DNA of 46,394 nt. Origin: a virus. Position 1 is the stretch's first letter, and every line of letters begins with the position of its first letter. The notes under the pieces are model-generated. The model was given only the letters and a program-made list of their open reading frames with translations, was not told the DNA's origin and did not search any database. A program made the translations under genes and the position numbers. Positions 23,328 through 33,411 of the stretch are shown here, in pieces. The stretch lies in IMG/VR virus record IMGVR_UViG_3300021959_000081, positions 1 through 46,394 of that record. One strand, written 5' to 3'.

Positions 23328-26300
23328 TGGCTACATTATTTGGAGGATTTAAACCAGAAGGTATGCAAAAGATCGCAACTTCTATGGGTTTTAACGAAGA
23401 TATTAGTAACGAAAAAAATCTAAAATCTTTTAATGATTATTTAATTAATAACCCTAATAAACAAGGTATGATGAACGATTATGTAACCAAAGCTATTTAT
23501 ATGGCTGAAGGAGGCGTAGTAACAGATACGGATTCTTTAGCGACAAAAGGATCTCCGTTTGCCTCTTCAAAAAGAACACTAGACCAACCCTTAACTCCTG
23601 CTGTTCAAGCTGCTCAAGCTGCTCAAACTACTCAAACTACTCAACCTGCTCAAGCTGCTCAAACTACTCAACCTGCTCAACCTTCTGAAGTGTCGTCACT
23701 AACTCCTAATTATGTAGCTCCTGCATCTTCTTCTGTTCCTAGTACATATACCCCTCCCACTCAAGCACCAATACCAAGCACGGGTACTGCTTCTAATGTG
23801 CCGTTAGGTACCCCAGAACAAGGAACACCTACTCTATCCGTACCGTCATCAGTTAATCTTTATACTAAAGACTATGTAGATCCGCTTACCGGAAAAATTA
23901 GATCAGATTTATTGGGTGGTGAATACAATGAATCAAACATTACACCGGAAATTTTACAGCAAAGGTTAGCCGCTAGAAACTTAGGGTATACCGGTGATTT
24001 TGGTGAAGGAGGTTTTGGAGAGTACAGTGGCTCTCTTTATCGTGGACTAACTCCTGATTATTTAACTGAAGATAAAACTACCGTGCGTACCGATTTGCTT
24101 GGGGGACAGTACACTGATCCAGGTACTATTCCTGCTGAAGTGCTAACTGATCGTTTTAAAGCTAGGGCGCTGGGATATACAGGAAGCTTTGGTTCCGGTG
24201 GATACGGCAACTTTCTATTAGAAAAATTTGGACAACCTGGACTTACTGATAGCAGTGGTAACGGGCTTCCAAATAGTGTTTTAACAGGAGATGGCACAGC
24301 TATCGATCCCAGCCTTGTAAATACTGGTAGCTCAGATGCTCAGTCAGTAGAAAGTTTAAGAGCAGATCCTAATCAACTTATTGCTAGATGGAGGCATAGA
24401 CAAGCAGGATTTCCAAATGCGTTTGGGGCAGGTGCTATTGGAGCATACGTAAATAGTCTGTCACAGGATCAACAAAATGAATACTGGAATCGATACAACT
24501 CTGCTAATCCAGGGGGAGCATCTCTTTATCTAAGGGGTGATATTGATACTCTTGTAAATGAAGAATTAAAAAATAACGGTACTCCTGTTCCAGATCTTCA
24601 GCCTAAGTATACTGGGGAAGGTCAACCTGATGTTTATCTGCCCCGAATAGATGAACGGCAATACTCTCAAGAAGAAATTGATTTCGGCAAACCTAAATTG
24701 CACCAACTACTTCGTAGTGCTTTTAACTACACAGGAGGATTTGGTCAGGGAGAATTTGGTACATTCTTTAATGAGTATGTAAAACAAAACCCAGGCGCAC
24801 AGGCTACACTAGATACCTTAGTAAATAACTTTGAAAGTGGTAACTACAGTAAACAAAGTGTTGCTCAAGAAAGCGGCATTGAAGGTATAGCAGAACAACG
24901 CTTGTTAACCCCCAGTTTACCGCCAGGAACAGCAACTCAAACTGCTACTATTCCTTTATCTCAAGATCAATTTATTTCTCCTTTAACTGGTCAGGTATCA
25001 GAAGATAGAACGGCTGCTGCTACTACTGCTGCTTTGGCTACCGCTACTGAGCTTCCAAGTACTTCTGCCTCTGTTGCACAAACAACTACTGCTGCTAGTA
25101 ATGTTACTCAAGCTGTTGATCAGATGCAAGCACAACAAATGTCTGTATCACCTCAGTCCCTTGTTGCGGCACAAGAATTAAATCAAAGTAAAGTCGGAGA
25201 ACTTCAAGCCGAACAAGGACAGGGTATTTTGATGGATAGCCCTGTGCAACGTAGTCTTCAAGATGGCGAACTTATTACCGGTAGTGCTGACGCGGCGACG
25301 GCTGCTGCTTTTACGGAGCAAGTGCAAGCAGCTACAGCTTCTCCTTCTGAAAAGGCTACTGTACAGGGACAACTAGAGGAGCTAACAGCAGGATTTAACG
25401 CTGCTAACCCACCTTCATGGGCCGCAGGAGCTATCCGTGCTGCTCAAAGTGTTATGGCACAGAGAGGCTTAGGTGCTTCCTCTATGGCTGGACAAGCTAT
25501 TGTTCAGGCTGCGCTAGAAGCAGCACTTCCTGTCGCACAAGCTGACGCTTCTATCTTCGCTCAATTTGAGGCACAAAATTTATCTAACAGACAAGCTCGT
25601 GCTATGTTAGCTGCCCAACAAAGAGCAACTTTTATTGGGCAAGAATTTGATCAGGCATTTCAAACTCGTGTACAAAATGCTGCTAAGATTTCTGACGTTG
25701 CTAATTTAAACTTTTCCGCAGAGCAACAAGTGCAGTTAGAAAATAGTCGAATTGCTAATACAATTAACTTGCAGAGTCTTACAAATAGACAGGCTATTGT
25801 GTTAGCAGAAGCTGCTTCTCTGGCACAGTTGGAGAGTCAAAGTCTTTCTAATCGCCAACAGGCGGCTGTTCAAAGTGCACAAGCATTTTTGCAAGCGGAT
25901 TTAACTAACGTCAGTAATGCACAGGCTACTGAATTATTTAAAACACAGCAAATTGTAGCATCATTGTTTTCCGATCAGGCTGCTCTTAACACAGCAGCGC
26001 AGTTTAACGCTACAACTGAAAATCAGGTAACACAATTTTACGATAGTTTATCTCAGCAGGTTCGCCAGTTTAACGCAACACAAGCTAATGCAATCAATCA
26101 GTTTAACACGGGAGAAGCAAATACTGTTTCTCGATTTAACGAAGAACTAGCTAACCAACGTGATCAGTTTAACGCTACCAACAGACTCGCAATTGATCAA
26201 GCCAATGCCGTGTGGCGTAGAAGTGTTGCTACTGCGGATACTGCTGCCGTTAACCGCACTAATGAAATTAATGCTCAAAATTTACTTGGAATTTCAAATG

Positions 26301-26545
26301 ATGCGTACAACGATTTGTGGCAACTTTATGCAGATCAAATTGACTTTGCTAACACAACCGCAGACAATATAGCTGACAGGGCAAATAGACTAGCAATCGC
26401 CCAACTAGAGTCAAATACTAGACTTTCTTTATCTGATGACGCTACGGATTCTAGCAGTTTAGCGGGATACGGAGCACTTCTTGGGACTATTGTTAGTGCT
26501 GGTAAAGATTCTATTATCGGCAGCTTTTTGGGGCTTGGCAAATGA
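23327..26545 (+). CDS. Large internal virion-type protein with four GYTG-FG repeats (1072 aa)
   Basis: Residues about 92-120 are a low-complexity Ala/Gln/Thr stretch. Four copies of a module built around R-x2-A-x2-GYTG-x-FG-x-GGFG-x-Y lie at about 194-233, 256-296, 345-376 (diverged, GFPNAFGAGAIGAY) and 455-483. Residues about 690-1000 are Gln/Asn/Ala-rich helices with repeated QFNAT and LSNRQA units, suggesting a long coiled-coil assembly. The C-terminus is short and hydrophobic. Position and size suit a protein of the internal core that is ejected with DNA. No lytic enzyme motif is seen. Confidence 0.6.
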   Translation: MATLFGGFKPEGMQKIATSMGFNEDISNEKNLKSFNDYLINNPNKQGMMNDYVTKAIYMAEGGVVTDTDSLATKGSPFASSKRTLDQPLTPAVQAAQAAQTTQTTQPAQAAQTTQPAQPSEVSSLTPNYVAPASSSVPSTYTPPTQAPIPSTGTASNVPLGTPEQGTPTLSVPSSVNLYTKDYVDPLTGKIRSDLLGGEYNESNITPEILQQRLAARNLGYTGDFGEGGFGEYSGSLYRGLTPDYLTEDKTTVRTDLLGGQYTDPGTIPAEVLTDRFKARALGYTGSFGSGGYGNFLLEKFGQPGLTDSSGNGLPNSVLTGDGTAIDPSLVNTGSSDAQSVESLRADPNQLIARWRHRQAGFPNAFGAGAIGAYVNSLSQDQQNEYWNRYNSANPGGASLYLRGDIDTLVNEELKNNGTPVPDLQPKYTGEGQPDVYLPRIDERQYSQEEIDFGKPKLHQLLRSAFNYTGGFGQGEFGTFFNEYVKQNPGAQATLDTLVNNFESGNYSKQSVAQESGIEGIAEQRLLTPSLPPGTATQTATIPLSQDQFISPLTGQVSEDRTAAATTAALATATELPSTSASVAQTTTAASNVTQAVDQMQAQQMSVSPQSLVAAQELNQSKVGELQAEQGQGILMDSPVQRSLQDGELITGSADAATAAAFTEQVQAATASPSEKATVQGQLEELTAGFNAANPPSWAAGAIRAAQSVMAQRGLGASSMAGQAIVQAALEAALPVAQADASIFAQFEAQNLSNRQARAMLAAQQRATFIGQEFDQAFQTRVQNAAKISDVANLNFSAEQQVQLENSRIANTINLQSLTNRQAIVLAEAASLAQLESQSLSNRQQAAVQSAQAFLQADLTNVSNAQATELFKTQQIVASLFSDQAALNTAAQFNATTENQVTQFYDSLSQQVRQFNATQANAINQFNTGEANTVSRFNEELANQRDQFNATNRLAIDQANAVWRRSVATADTAAVNRTNEINAQNLLGISNDAYNDLWQLYADQIDFANTTADNIADRANRLAIAQLESNTRLSLSDDATDSSSLAGYGALLGTIVSAGKDSIIGSFLGLGK

Positions 26546-26757
26546 GTGTAATGAAAGATGCAGCGGCAGAAATTTATAAAAAGTTAGATAGAGAACTTTC
26601 TAACCCTAGATCTATGCCCTTACGTTCTATGCAAGACAGTTTGCTTAAACGTAAAAATAAAAATACTAAAGGGGATGAATATTCCCCGATGAACTATGTT
26701 ATTTCCGTAATGAAGGAATTACGTGAGTACAGAGAAAGTTTAAAAAACAATGGTTGA
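26542..26757 (+). CDS. Hypothetical small basic protein (71 aa)
   Basis: Overlaps the previous stop by 4 bases (ATGA). Charged, helical sequence (MKDAAAEIYKKLDREL ... YVISVMKELREYRESLKNN) without known motifs. It lies among internal virion-type genes and overlaps the following start by 8 bases, so coupled translation is likely. It may be a helper or minor virion protein. Confidence 0.6.
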   Translation: MSVMKDAAAEIYKKLDRELSNPRSMPLRSMQDSLLKRKNKNTKGDEYSPMNYVISVMKELREYRESLKNNG

Positions 26758-27295
26758 CAGAGAAAATTTTAATGCCCCTATTCCGGGGCAGAGTTTAACC
26801 TCTAACCTAGAAAATAATGTATGGCAAAGACCTCCACAGTACCCAACGGTAGAGGAAGCCGTTAACTATTATATGCAATTGCTATTAAACGAAGATTATA
26901 CCAGCGATCTTTTAGATGTTATCGAGATGAAAATACCGTTAACTGCTATCGCTAATAGCTTGCAGCTAGGTTCTGTTATGACAGGTAAACATACTGTAGA
27001 TGTTGGACTTCTTTGTCTTCCTGTTATCATTGAGATTTTAATAACAATGGCGGAACTTTCAAACGTAGATTACTTTATTGGAACCGAAGATGAGAAATTT
27101 AAAGTTCAACTGTCTGATGTAAGGAAGGCAAAAATTGCAAGAAAACTAGACATGGACATTAAAGAAGAAATTAAAAATTCATTAAGTTTAGATAGTTCCT
27201 CTGACTTTGTAGAAGAACAAGTAGATGATACAGACCAAGAAGAAATGTCTGCGGATAATACTCTTCCAGGCGGCTTGATGGCTAGGAGAATTTAA
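26750..27295 (+). CDS. Conserved virion-region protein (181 aa)
   Basis: Begins DRENFNAPIPGQSLTSNLENNVWQRPPQYPTVEEAVNYYMQ, a start that I recognise from proteins of marine phages of several types, where the role is unknown. Residues about 70-105 are a mostly hydrophobic helical stretch (GLLCLPVIIEILITMAEL). The C-terminus is acidic and ends LPGGLMARRI. It is in the internal-protein block, so a virion or assembly role is plausible. Confidence 0.6.
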   Translation: MVDRENFNAPIPGQSLTSNLENNVWQRPPQYPTVEEAVNYYMQLLLNEDYTSDLLDVIEMKIPLTAIANSLQLGSVMTGKHTVDVGLLCLPVIIEILITMAELSNVDYFIGTEDEKFKVQLSDVRKAKIARKLDMDIKEEIKNSLSLDSSSDFVEEQVDDTDQEEMSADNTLPGGLMARRI

Positions 27296-28561
27296 ATGGT
27301 ATCTTTTTTTCAAGGGCTAGGAATAGCCGCTGGTTCTTTTTCAGATGTCATTGAAGAAAAACAAAAGCAAAGAGACTTAGCGGCGAGAGAAGAGCGTATC
27401 GCTAAACGTGACCGTGCGTGGCAAGTAGAGGACTTTGAAAAGAAAATCGCACTTGCACAAAAAAAAGAAGAAAGTGAACGCTTAAGGAAAGAAGAAGAAG
27501 CTGAAAGAGCATCCCTAGCTTTTGCGCGTGTAAACGGGATAAATTCTCAAGCATGGAGCACTCTTACTAGAGAGCAGCAGAAGGTATTTATAGATTCAGT
27601 TGACATGTATGACATGTCTGGTTCTCAAGTCTGGGATCTTTCATACAATCAGAACACAGGTACTGTAGCACTTCCACCAATACCTAAAAAACCAGAGGCA
27701 CGGCCTACTGTAAGTGGTCTTCAAGCAGAGAGCTTAGTAAAACTTCAAGATCCAAATGCTTCTGAAGAAGAAATAAAAATGGCACAAGAGATGCTAGACA
27801 AGATTCAAAAACTGAATGCGCGTACAGATAAGACGCTAGGAAAGGAGTCTGTCTCGTATGGTCTAACAGTGTATTCTAAAATGTTTGATCAAGTAAATGC
27901 AAACAAGAAATTTAATATGGCAGCAAATGCAATAATTTATGACGCAGATGCAAGAAGCGTACTAGATGGAGCGACGATAGACGAGCTTTTAAAAGGCGGC
28001 ACTCCTCTTAATACTGATACATATAAGACGATGGCAAAAGTTTTTCCCGTGTTTAGAAATGAAGCTACTGCTTATAGCCGAATGATTCAGCTTTCAAATT
28101 CTGTGGCTAATGAATACGCGGAGGGTACCGATAATAATGAATTTTTTAAAAGAAAAGTTATAGAAAATGAAATGGCAACACGAGAGGCTGTTTCTAATCT
28201 AGTTAATAGCGTTACAGTAACTAATGATTTTATAGCCAAGAAACTAGAAGGGGTATCCGACGGTAATAAAAGTTATCTTGAAGAGCAATTTAATGCTTTA
28301 GCTATTTCAACTTCAAACAGTCTTAAAAATTATCTTTCACAAGTTTATCTAAGTGGAATCTCGACTATAGATAATATCGATATGTACTTGGACGAACAAA
28401 AAACTTATAAAACTTTTTTTGGCGGAAAGGAAGTTAAGTTTAAGGTTAATATGGTTCAGGAAGGTAAAGATATTTTTCCTTCCTATACAGGTACTCAGGG
28501 AAATCTCATAGATCCTAGTAGCCCTCTTGCAAAATATATTTCGGAGGGACCGACCTCGTAA
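27296..28561 (+). CDS. Internal virion-type protein with N-terminal coiled coil (421 aa)
   Basis: Starts FFQGLGIAAGSFSDVIEEKQKQRDLAAREERIAKRD, a hydrophobic patch followed by a long charged coiled coil (about 18-75, many Glu/Lys). The rest is helical with no known motif. In related phages such proteins are found in the ejected core. The stop overlaps the next ATG by one base, which links it to the 1173-aa protein. Confidence 0.55.
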   Translation: MVSFFQGLGIAAGSFSDVIEEKQKQRDLAAREERIAKRDRAWQVEDFEKKIALAQKKEESERLRKEEEAERASLAFARVNGINSQAWSTLTREQQKVFIDSVDMYDMSGSQVWDLSYNQNTGTVALPPIPKKPEARPTVSGLQAESLVKLQDPNASEEEIKMAQEMLDKIQKLNARTDKTLGKESVSYGLTVYSKMFDQVNANKKFNMAANAIIYDADARSVLDGATIDELLKGGTPLNTDTYKTMAKVFPVFRNEATAYSRMIQLSNSVANEYAEGTDNNEFFKRKVIENEMATREAVSNLVNSVTVTNDFIAKKLEGVSDGNKSYLEEQFNALAISTSNSLKNYLSQVYLSGISTIDNIDMYLDEQKTYKTFFGGKEVKFKVNMVQEGKDIFPSYTGTQGNLIDPSSPLAKYISEGPTS

Positions 28562-31500
28562 TGGTTGATATTTCCTCTACCTCACCCGTAGCATCACCTC
28601 GGAATCGTCCCTTTACAATTACAAGGGACCTTAGTTCTACTGCGCCTCCCGTCGAAGGAGAGACTAACGTCAAAGGTACTCCTGAACGTGTTCCTGCGCC
28701 TCCCGTCGAAGGAGAGACTAACGTCAAAGGTACTCCTGAACGTGTTCCTGCGCCTCCCGTCGACGGAACGCCGTGGTGGATGCAGAAGTTTTCGCCTACC
28801 ATTGAAGAAACTCCTGGAGAAAGAGCTGCTCGGCTCGCTGCTCGGCGTGAGGATCGGCTGAACAAAGAAGCAGCCGCCATGAGTAATGTAGCGGATCAGA
28901 TTGGCAAGGGTGAATTAGATTATACAGAGGTTTTGAATAATATCTCTTGGGAGGAAAGTCCTTTTCTTAGAGCCGTATTAGAAGGTGCTGACGCTACTGG
29001 TATGGGACAAGGTGCTACTGAAAATCTTGTACGGCTAGGCGGTTTGATAAAAGAACTTCAAGCGACAACACTTTATGGTGTAGAACGAACAGGACAAAGC
29101 ACTCAAGAAACAATAAATAATGTTAAAGATACTTTAAATAGCTTTATTGGTAATAACCCAAGAGTAGAAAACTTTCTTCCAGATGGTGTTAAGACTTTTC
29201 TGAATACGAAAGATGATCCTGAAACAGCGGGTAAGCAACTAGCTAGAGATGCGTCTGCTTTGTTTGAACTTGTAGACCCTATAGCGGCTGCTTTTCCCCC
29301 GACCGCCGTTGGGTCCGTGGGCAAGGGCGCAGTCAAGAGTCTAGGAAAGGTAGCCGATACTGCTGCTGATACTGCTGCTGGAAGTACAGCACCTCTTACT
29401 CGTGTTAGACAGGCTATAGAAGCACAAAGAGCCGCCGTTGAAAGAGCAGAAGAAGCAGCCAAGGCAATTGCTAGCAACAACCCGAAACTTAAACAACGGG
29501 TGCTGGAAGAAATTGCAGAAATGTCGTCTAGGATAGGTAATAGGGGACAGGTTCCCAGATTAGATCTGGTCACAGGAAGTGAAAAGAAGCCTAGGCTAGA
29601 TCCAAAGGTGCTTAGGGAAGACACAAAAGAACTACTTGAAATAAAAGTAGACACGCCTTTACCTGAAGAAGTAGAAGCTCTGTACAAACCAGAGACGGTA
29701 GACAAACTGGTCGCTGTAGTTTCTGATCTCGAACAGGCTGGCGTAAAAATTATAAACCCAAAGAAGCCTGTTATTGATAGCCTTGGCGATTTATTATTTT
29801 TAGAACCAGATGTTGTTCCACATCGTGCTATTCAAGATGCATTTTCTAAATATCAGTTATCTTGGCAAGACGTTCTTGCTGGTACTATTGCATCAGGATC
29901 TGAAGCGGGTCGTATACTTAATCGTCTTTCTCAACTTCGTAAAGGTACCAGAAGAAGTGTAGCAGTAGAGCCAGATGATCTGGCAGATACAAAGTCTTTT
30001 TTTGGAGCTAACCTACGGCGGCTCGAAAATGTCAGGCGAGGTATTCTTGTGTCTGCTGTAGCTACTGCTTCAAGAAACTTTCAAAGCGGTGTGTACAGGT
30101 TACCAACGGATTCTCTTGCAAATATAATTGACACAGCATTAATTAACTTAAAAACAGATGGTGTTGGTTCCGCCTTTAAAGGGCTGGTTACTCCTGATAC
30201 TTATAAGAAAAATTTTGCTTCCTTTAACTGGGTCTTGAATAATCCTAAAGTTGCTTCAGATTACATTGATTTAATACTAAACAGACCGCAGTTTGCAAAA
30301 GAGTTTAGCCACTTAACAGACAACCTAAATGAAATTAGAAACAATGTTCGTGTAGAACCTACCTCTGCATTAGGCAAGGGCGTAGATAAAGTACTGACTG
30401 AGGCTGAATTATTTGTTGATGCACTCAATATACCTAATAAATTTCAAGAGCAGATTATCCGGCGTGGCTTTACTCTTGCAGAAATGGAAAGATTAGTTAA
30501 AGCAAACTACAAACAGGACTTATTAAAGTTACTAGATGAAGGTAGGTTGTCGGATCTATTGAACAATTCTTCAGACCTAGTGCCAGAAAAGGCCCCTCGT
30601 TTTGAAGAAATTATTTCTGATAGTGTACTTAAAGGTATGCAAGCGTCGTATTCTAGTAGGCCCGAAAACAATGCTCTTGCAACTGCGGCAGATTGGTGGG
30701 CACGGACTGGCGGTACATTGGCATACGAGTTTCCACGGTTCCTTGCTCTAACTGTTGAATTTTTAGCAGAGAATTCCGCAGGTATAGGACTTGTTGCTCG
30801 TAGAAAACTGTTTACACCGGGTGCAAGCATCAAGGATCTTACTGCTCAAGACCGGAGGAACATTAGCCGTAATCTTGTGACGTTGGGTGGCGTTTACGCT
30901 CTGTATAAATACTACGATGAAACAGATTCTGACGTTGATTACACGTCCATTGAGCTACCTGGGTCAGATAAATCGGTTGACATTACTGCTGTTTGGCCGT
31001 TACGGCCACTATCATGGACGGCTAGCGCCATTAAGCATATTAAGAATGATACATATGACACGTGGATAGGCTCTGATCCTGACGAAATTCTTAAAACATT
31101 TGCGCTACCTAGCCTAAGAGCTTCAGGTGGTGGTGAAGTACTCTTTGCACTTAGAGATGCAATTTTTAAAGATAACGACGGCCTAGAAAACTCGAAAGTT
31201 AAGGACGCTGTTAGTAAATTTGCTGCCAGTTATCTTGGTTCTTTTGGTGCGCTATCACGCCAGTCGGAGCAACTGGAACAGCTATTGGGTTATCGTGGTG
31301 ACGAGCAAAGGGACAAATCTTTTCCGCCTGATCCTACTAAAAGTCAGGTGCAAAACGTAAAAGAAAGAACGGCGGCAAGAATATACATGTCACCAGAACA
31401 GGAGGCGAAGTTTCCCCAAAAGGTAAGTCCGTTCTACGGTAACTTAGAAAAGTCACCTGCTGGTTCGAGACTTGTTGGTGTTACTCTAAGGGATAGTAAA

Positions 31501-32082
31501 GAAAAAAATGAAGTAGCAAACTTCTTAACTAAATTTGGCATTTCAGAATATCGAGCAGGTAGCCAAAATAAATACCCAAATTTTCGTATAAAAGAAAATA
31601 CATTCCTTTATAAGGCATACCCGAGCATTGTGTCTTCTCTCAAAAAAGTAGAGGAAGGATTCAGAAAGACATACCCCGATGAAGGGGACTTGCGTCAAGT
31701 TATTGCGCCGATTGTATTCGCAAATGTTAATGTACTTAAAGCGATGGCAGGGGAAGCGGCTATTATTGCAGCAGGAAAAACCGACAAGAATGAATATCAA
31801 AAGCTGCAAGGTAGACTAACTGGAGTTCCAGATAAAGTAGAAACACTGAGTACGCGCGTCACCAATGCCATTGAAGATATTAAAGAAAAAATTAAAAACG
31901 TAGATCCAGAAGGAATGTACCAGATACAACTAGAGTCTTATACAAGACTGCCCCTGGCAGAAAGGCGTCAAGCAAGGGTTGTGTTTAATAACCTTAGAGA
32001 GAAAGAACCCGACCTATCCTCTGCAAAGGATATAACTGCACTAATGGTCATAAACAAAGCAATGAAAAGTTTTGAGCCGTAA
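28561..32082 (+). CDS. Largest internal virion-type protein (1173 aa)
   Basis: Last gene of the rightward unit. It begins with a Ser/Pro-rich part holding two full 18-residue repeats (APPVEGETNVKGTPERVP) at about residues 28-63. Ala-rich helices follow, including TGQSTQETINNVKDTLNSF. A long helical body contains AADWWARTGGTLAYEFPRFLALTVEFLAENSAG at about 705-740, the most hydrophobic part. The C-terminal third is charged. No enzyme motif is evident. Length, order and composition fit the large ejected protein of podoviruses; some family members carry lytic domains but I see none here. Confidence 0.6.
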   Translation: MVDISSTSPVASPRNRPFTITRDLSSTAPPVEGETNVKGTPERVPAPPVEGETNVKGTPERVPAPPVDGTPWWMQKFSPTIEETPGERAARLAARREDRLNKEAAAMSNVADQIGKGELDYTEVLNNISWEESPFLRAVLEGADATGMGQGATENLVRLGGLIKELQATTLYGVERTGQSTQETINNVKDTLNSFIGNNPRVENFLPDGVKTFLNTKDDPETAGKQLARDASALFELVDPIAAAFPPTAVGSVGKGAVKSLGKVADTAADTAAGSTAPLTRVRQAIEAQRAAVERAEEAAKAIASNNPKLKQRVLEEIAEMSSRIGNRGQVPRLDLVTGSEKKPRLDPKVLREDTKELLEIKVDTPLPEEVEALYKPETVDKLVAVVSDLEQAGVKIINPKKPVIDSLGDLLFLEPDVVPHRAIQDAFSKYQLSWQDVLAGTIASGSEAGRILNRLSQLRKGTRRSVAVEPDDLADTKSFFGANLRRLENVRRGILVSAVATASRNFQSGVYRLPTDSLANIIDTALINLKTDGVGSAFKGLVTPDTYKKNFASFNWVLNNPKVASDYIDLILNRPQFAKEFSHLTDNLNEIRNNVRVEPTSALGKGVDKVLTEAELFVDALNIPNKFQEQIIRRGFTLAEMERLVKANYKQDLLKLLDEGRLSDLLNNSSDLVPEKAPRFEEIISDSVLKGMQASYSSRPENNALATAADWWARTGGTLAYEFPRFLALTVEFLAENSAGIGLVARRKLFTPGASIKDLTAQDRRNISRNLVTLGGVYALYKYYDETDSDVDYTSIELPGSDKSVDITAVWPLRPLSWTASAIKHIKNDTYDTWIGSDPDEILKTFALPSLRASGGGEVLFALRDAIFKDNDGLENSKVKDAVSKFAASYLGSFGALSRQSEQLEQLLGYRGDEQRDKSFPPDPTKSQVQNVKERTAARIYMSPEQEAKFPQKVSPFYGNLEKSPAGSRLVGVTLRDSKEKNEVANFLTKFGISEYRAGSQNKYPNFRIKENTFLYKAYPSIVSSLKKVEEGFRKTYPDEGDLRQVIAPIVFANVNVLKAMAGEAAIIAAGKTDKNEYQKLQGRLTGVPDKVETLSTRVTNAIEDIKEKIKNVDPEGMYQIQLESYTRLPLAERRQARVVFNNLREKEPDLSSAKDITALMVINKAMKSFEP
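28642..28767 (+). repeat. 54-bp tandem repeat in the 1173-aa gene
   Basis: Two identical 54-base copies (28642-28695 and 28696-28749) are followed by a partial third copy of about 18 bases with one change. They encode the 18-residue Pro/Glu/Val repeat. Perfect identity implies recent duplication or ongoing slippage. Confidence 0.85.
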
Positions 32083-32094
32083 GAAAGACTAAGA

Positions 32095-32424
32095 CTACCT
32101 CTTATCACCGCTACCATGGATCTTGTTGTTCTGCATCCTCTCTTCTAGTTTAGCCCTGTTCTGCCCCGCTATACGACCTAGAGAAATGTCAAGGTCACTG
32201 GCCAGTGCAGCGCAATACCATAACACGTCTCCAATCTCAGATGCCACTTGATCCTTCCAGTCAGGTGGCATCTTTGTTTCTCCATCTCGAATAATCTTTT
32301 TAATCTTATTAGCTACCTCTCCAGCTTCTCCAACTAGACCTAGTGCTGGATATGTGAGCTTGTAATTTGAGGGGTACACAGCAGTCTTACGTGCTGTTTC
32401 TTGATAGTCGTCAAATGTTAACAT
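32095..32424 (-). CDS. MazG-like nucleotide pyrophosphohydrolase (109 aa)
   Basis: Hydrolyses nucleoside triphosphates or alarmones. The metal-binding motif is present: E33 and E36 (GEAGEVANK), then E63 and D66 (SEIGDVLWY). Start chosen at 32424 because an AAAGGAG site lies just before; the longer frame upstream covers the next gene. Phage MazG is thought to adjust nucleotide pools or ppGpp, which fits neighbours ThyX and RNR. It is the last gene of the leftward unit and ends 12 bp from the end of the late unit, with no clear terminator between. Confidence 0.85.
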   Translation of the reverse strand: MLTFDDYQETARKTAVYPSNYKLTYPALGLVGEAGEVANKIKKIIRDGETKMPPDWKDQVASEIGDVLWYCAALASDLDISLGRIAGQNRAKLEERMQNNKIHGSGDKR

Positions 32425-32467
32425 ACCGTACTTCTCCTTTAACCAAGTGTCTGCCTGTTGTTTAAGC

Positions 32468-32656
32468 TTAATTTTTTGTCTCACTTTGTGGTCCTTCCAG
32501 ATTCTCGAAATACGCTGCGTTGAAGCCACGAAGCCATTCTCTATATTGCATAGAGTTAAGTTTATAGGGAGGATTAATGTTTCCCAGAACAAACGCAGTC
32601 CTGCCCTTTTCATATTGTATCCGTAGTGGTGCATCATTTTTCCCTAACCTTTTCAT
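32468..32656 (-). CDS. Small conserved phage protein, RMF-like pattern (62 aa)
   Basis: Sequence MKRLGKNDAPLRIQYEKGR ... NINPPYKLNSMQYREWLRGFNAAYFENL. The MQYREWLRGFNAAYFENL part resembles the pattern of ribosome modulation factor-type small proteins, but the match is from memory and weak. An AGGGAG site precedes it. It fits well between ThyX and MazG, with 43 bases to MazG. Confidence 0.65.
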   Translation of the reverse strand: MKRLGKNDAPLRIQYEKGRTAFVLGNINPPYKLNSMQYREWLRGFNAAYFENLEGPQSETKN

Positions 32657-32709
32657 TGCTAATAAATCTCCCTTAGCTAAAGCTAATTACCAATAAGAGT
32701 ATTGCCAAA

Positions 32710-33411
32710 CTAACTAATTGAACCGTTAGCATAGCACTCCCCTCCCGTCAATGCAAGCCAGCTTTCAGGGAAGTGCATAACTATAATATTATCCCACATT
32801 GAAGCTAGGTCGCGTATTTCTTTTTGTGCGTGATCGTCTGATCGTAAGTTATACGCCCTGGCCCACGCGTACAGAGATCCGGTTACGTAGTACTCTGTAT
32901 ATGCAGACTGAGGTAATACCATTCTGGCTTGTTCAGGACACACTCCCTTCCTAAGTAGTTGTTGATACGTCCATAAGCATTTGCGGACTGCAATCTCATA
33001 GTCGTCAATAAGTGCTCTCCCGTTCTGTGTTGGCGGGTTGATATCGACTGTCTCTTCTGACGACCCTTGCTTTTTATCCATAGCCCTAGCTCGCCATGTC
33101 TCAGGAAAATAAAATTCTGGGTCATCATCAACGTACCGTCTGCTAACTTCATTATAACTGAATCCGATTTGGTGTTTGAACCTTTGCCTAGCTACAAAGA
33201 TAGGTACCTTCTCTCGCATCGTTATAGTACAGTGCGTGAACGGTGTAAAGTGTTTATTGTCGGCTAGATATTTAATAAGTTTAGCATCTCTATCTTCCAG
33301 ATGCTCGCCCATTTCAGTGTATTTGAAATGAGACTCCTTATTAAAACTAACTCTAGCTGCATTAACCACCGTCAAGTCACTACCCATACAATCTACTAGT
33401 TCAGCTTTCAT
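32710..33411 (-). CDS. thyX: Flavin-dependent thymidylate synthase
   Basis: Converts dUMP to dTMP using FAD and methylene-tetrahydrofolate. The signature RHR-x7-S is present as R75-Q76-R77 ... S85, inside [20 protein letters not shown], with Gln replacing the usual His. Length (233 aa) is normal. With RNR and MazG nearby it supports DNA synthesis during infection. The start overlaps the endonuclease VII gene by 11 bases. Confidence 0.93.
   Translation of the reverse strand: MKAELVDCMGSDLTVVNAARVSFNKESHFKYTEMGEHLEDRDAKLIKYLADNKHFTPFTHCTITMREKVPIFVARQRFKHQIGFSYNEVSRRYVDDDPEFYFPETWRARAMDKKQGSSEETVDINPPTQNGRALIDDYEIAVRKCLWTYQQLLRKGVCPEQARMVLPQSAYTEYYVTGSLYAWARAYNLRSDDHAQKEIRDLASMWDNIIVMHFPESWLALTGGECYANGSIS

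Noticed and set aside
29103-29705. 200-aa leftward frame within the 1173-aa gene
   Set aside because: Ser/Leu-rich shadow with no ribosome site, opposite to the local transcription unit.
32083-32094. Bidirectional terminator at the meeting point of the two units
   Set aside because: Only 12 bases separate the stops and no stem-loop with a T-run is visible nearby.
32425-32637. Upstream extension of the MazG frame (180 aa total)
   Set aside because: It overlaps the small gene 32468-32656, while a strong AAAGGAG site precedes the ATG at 32424.
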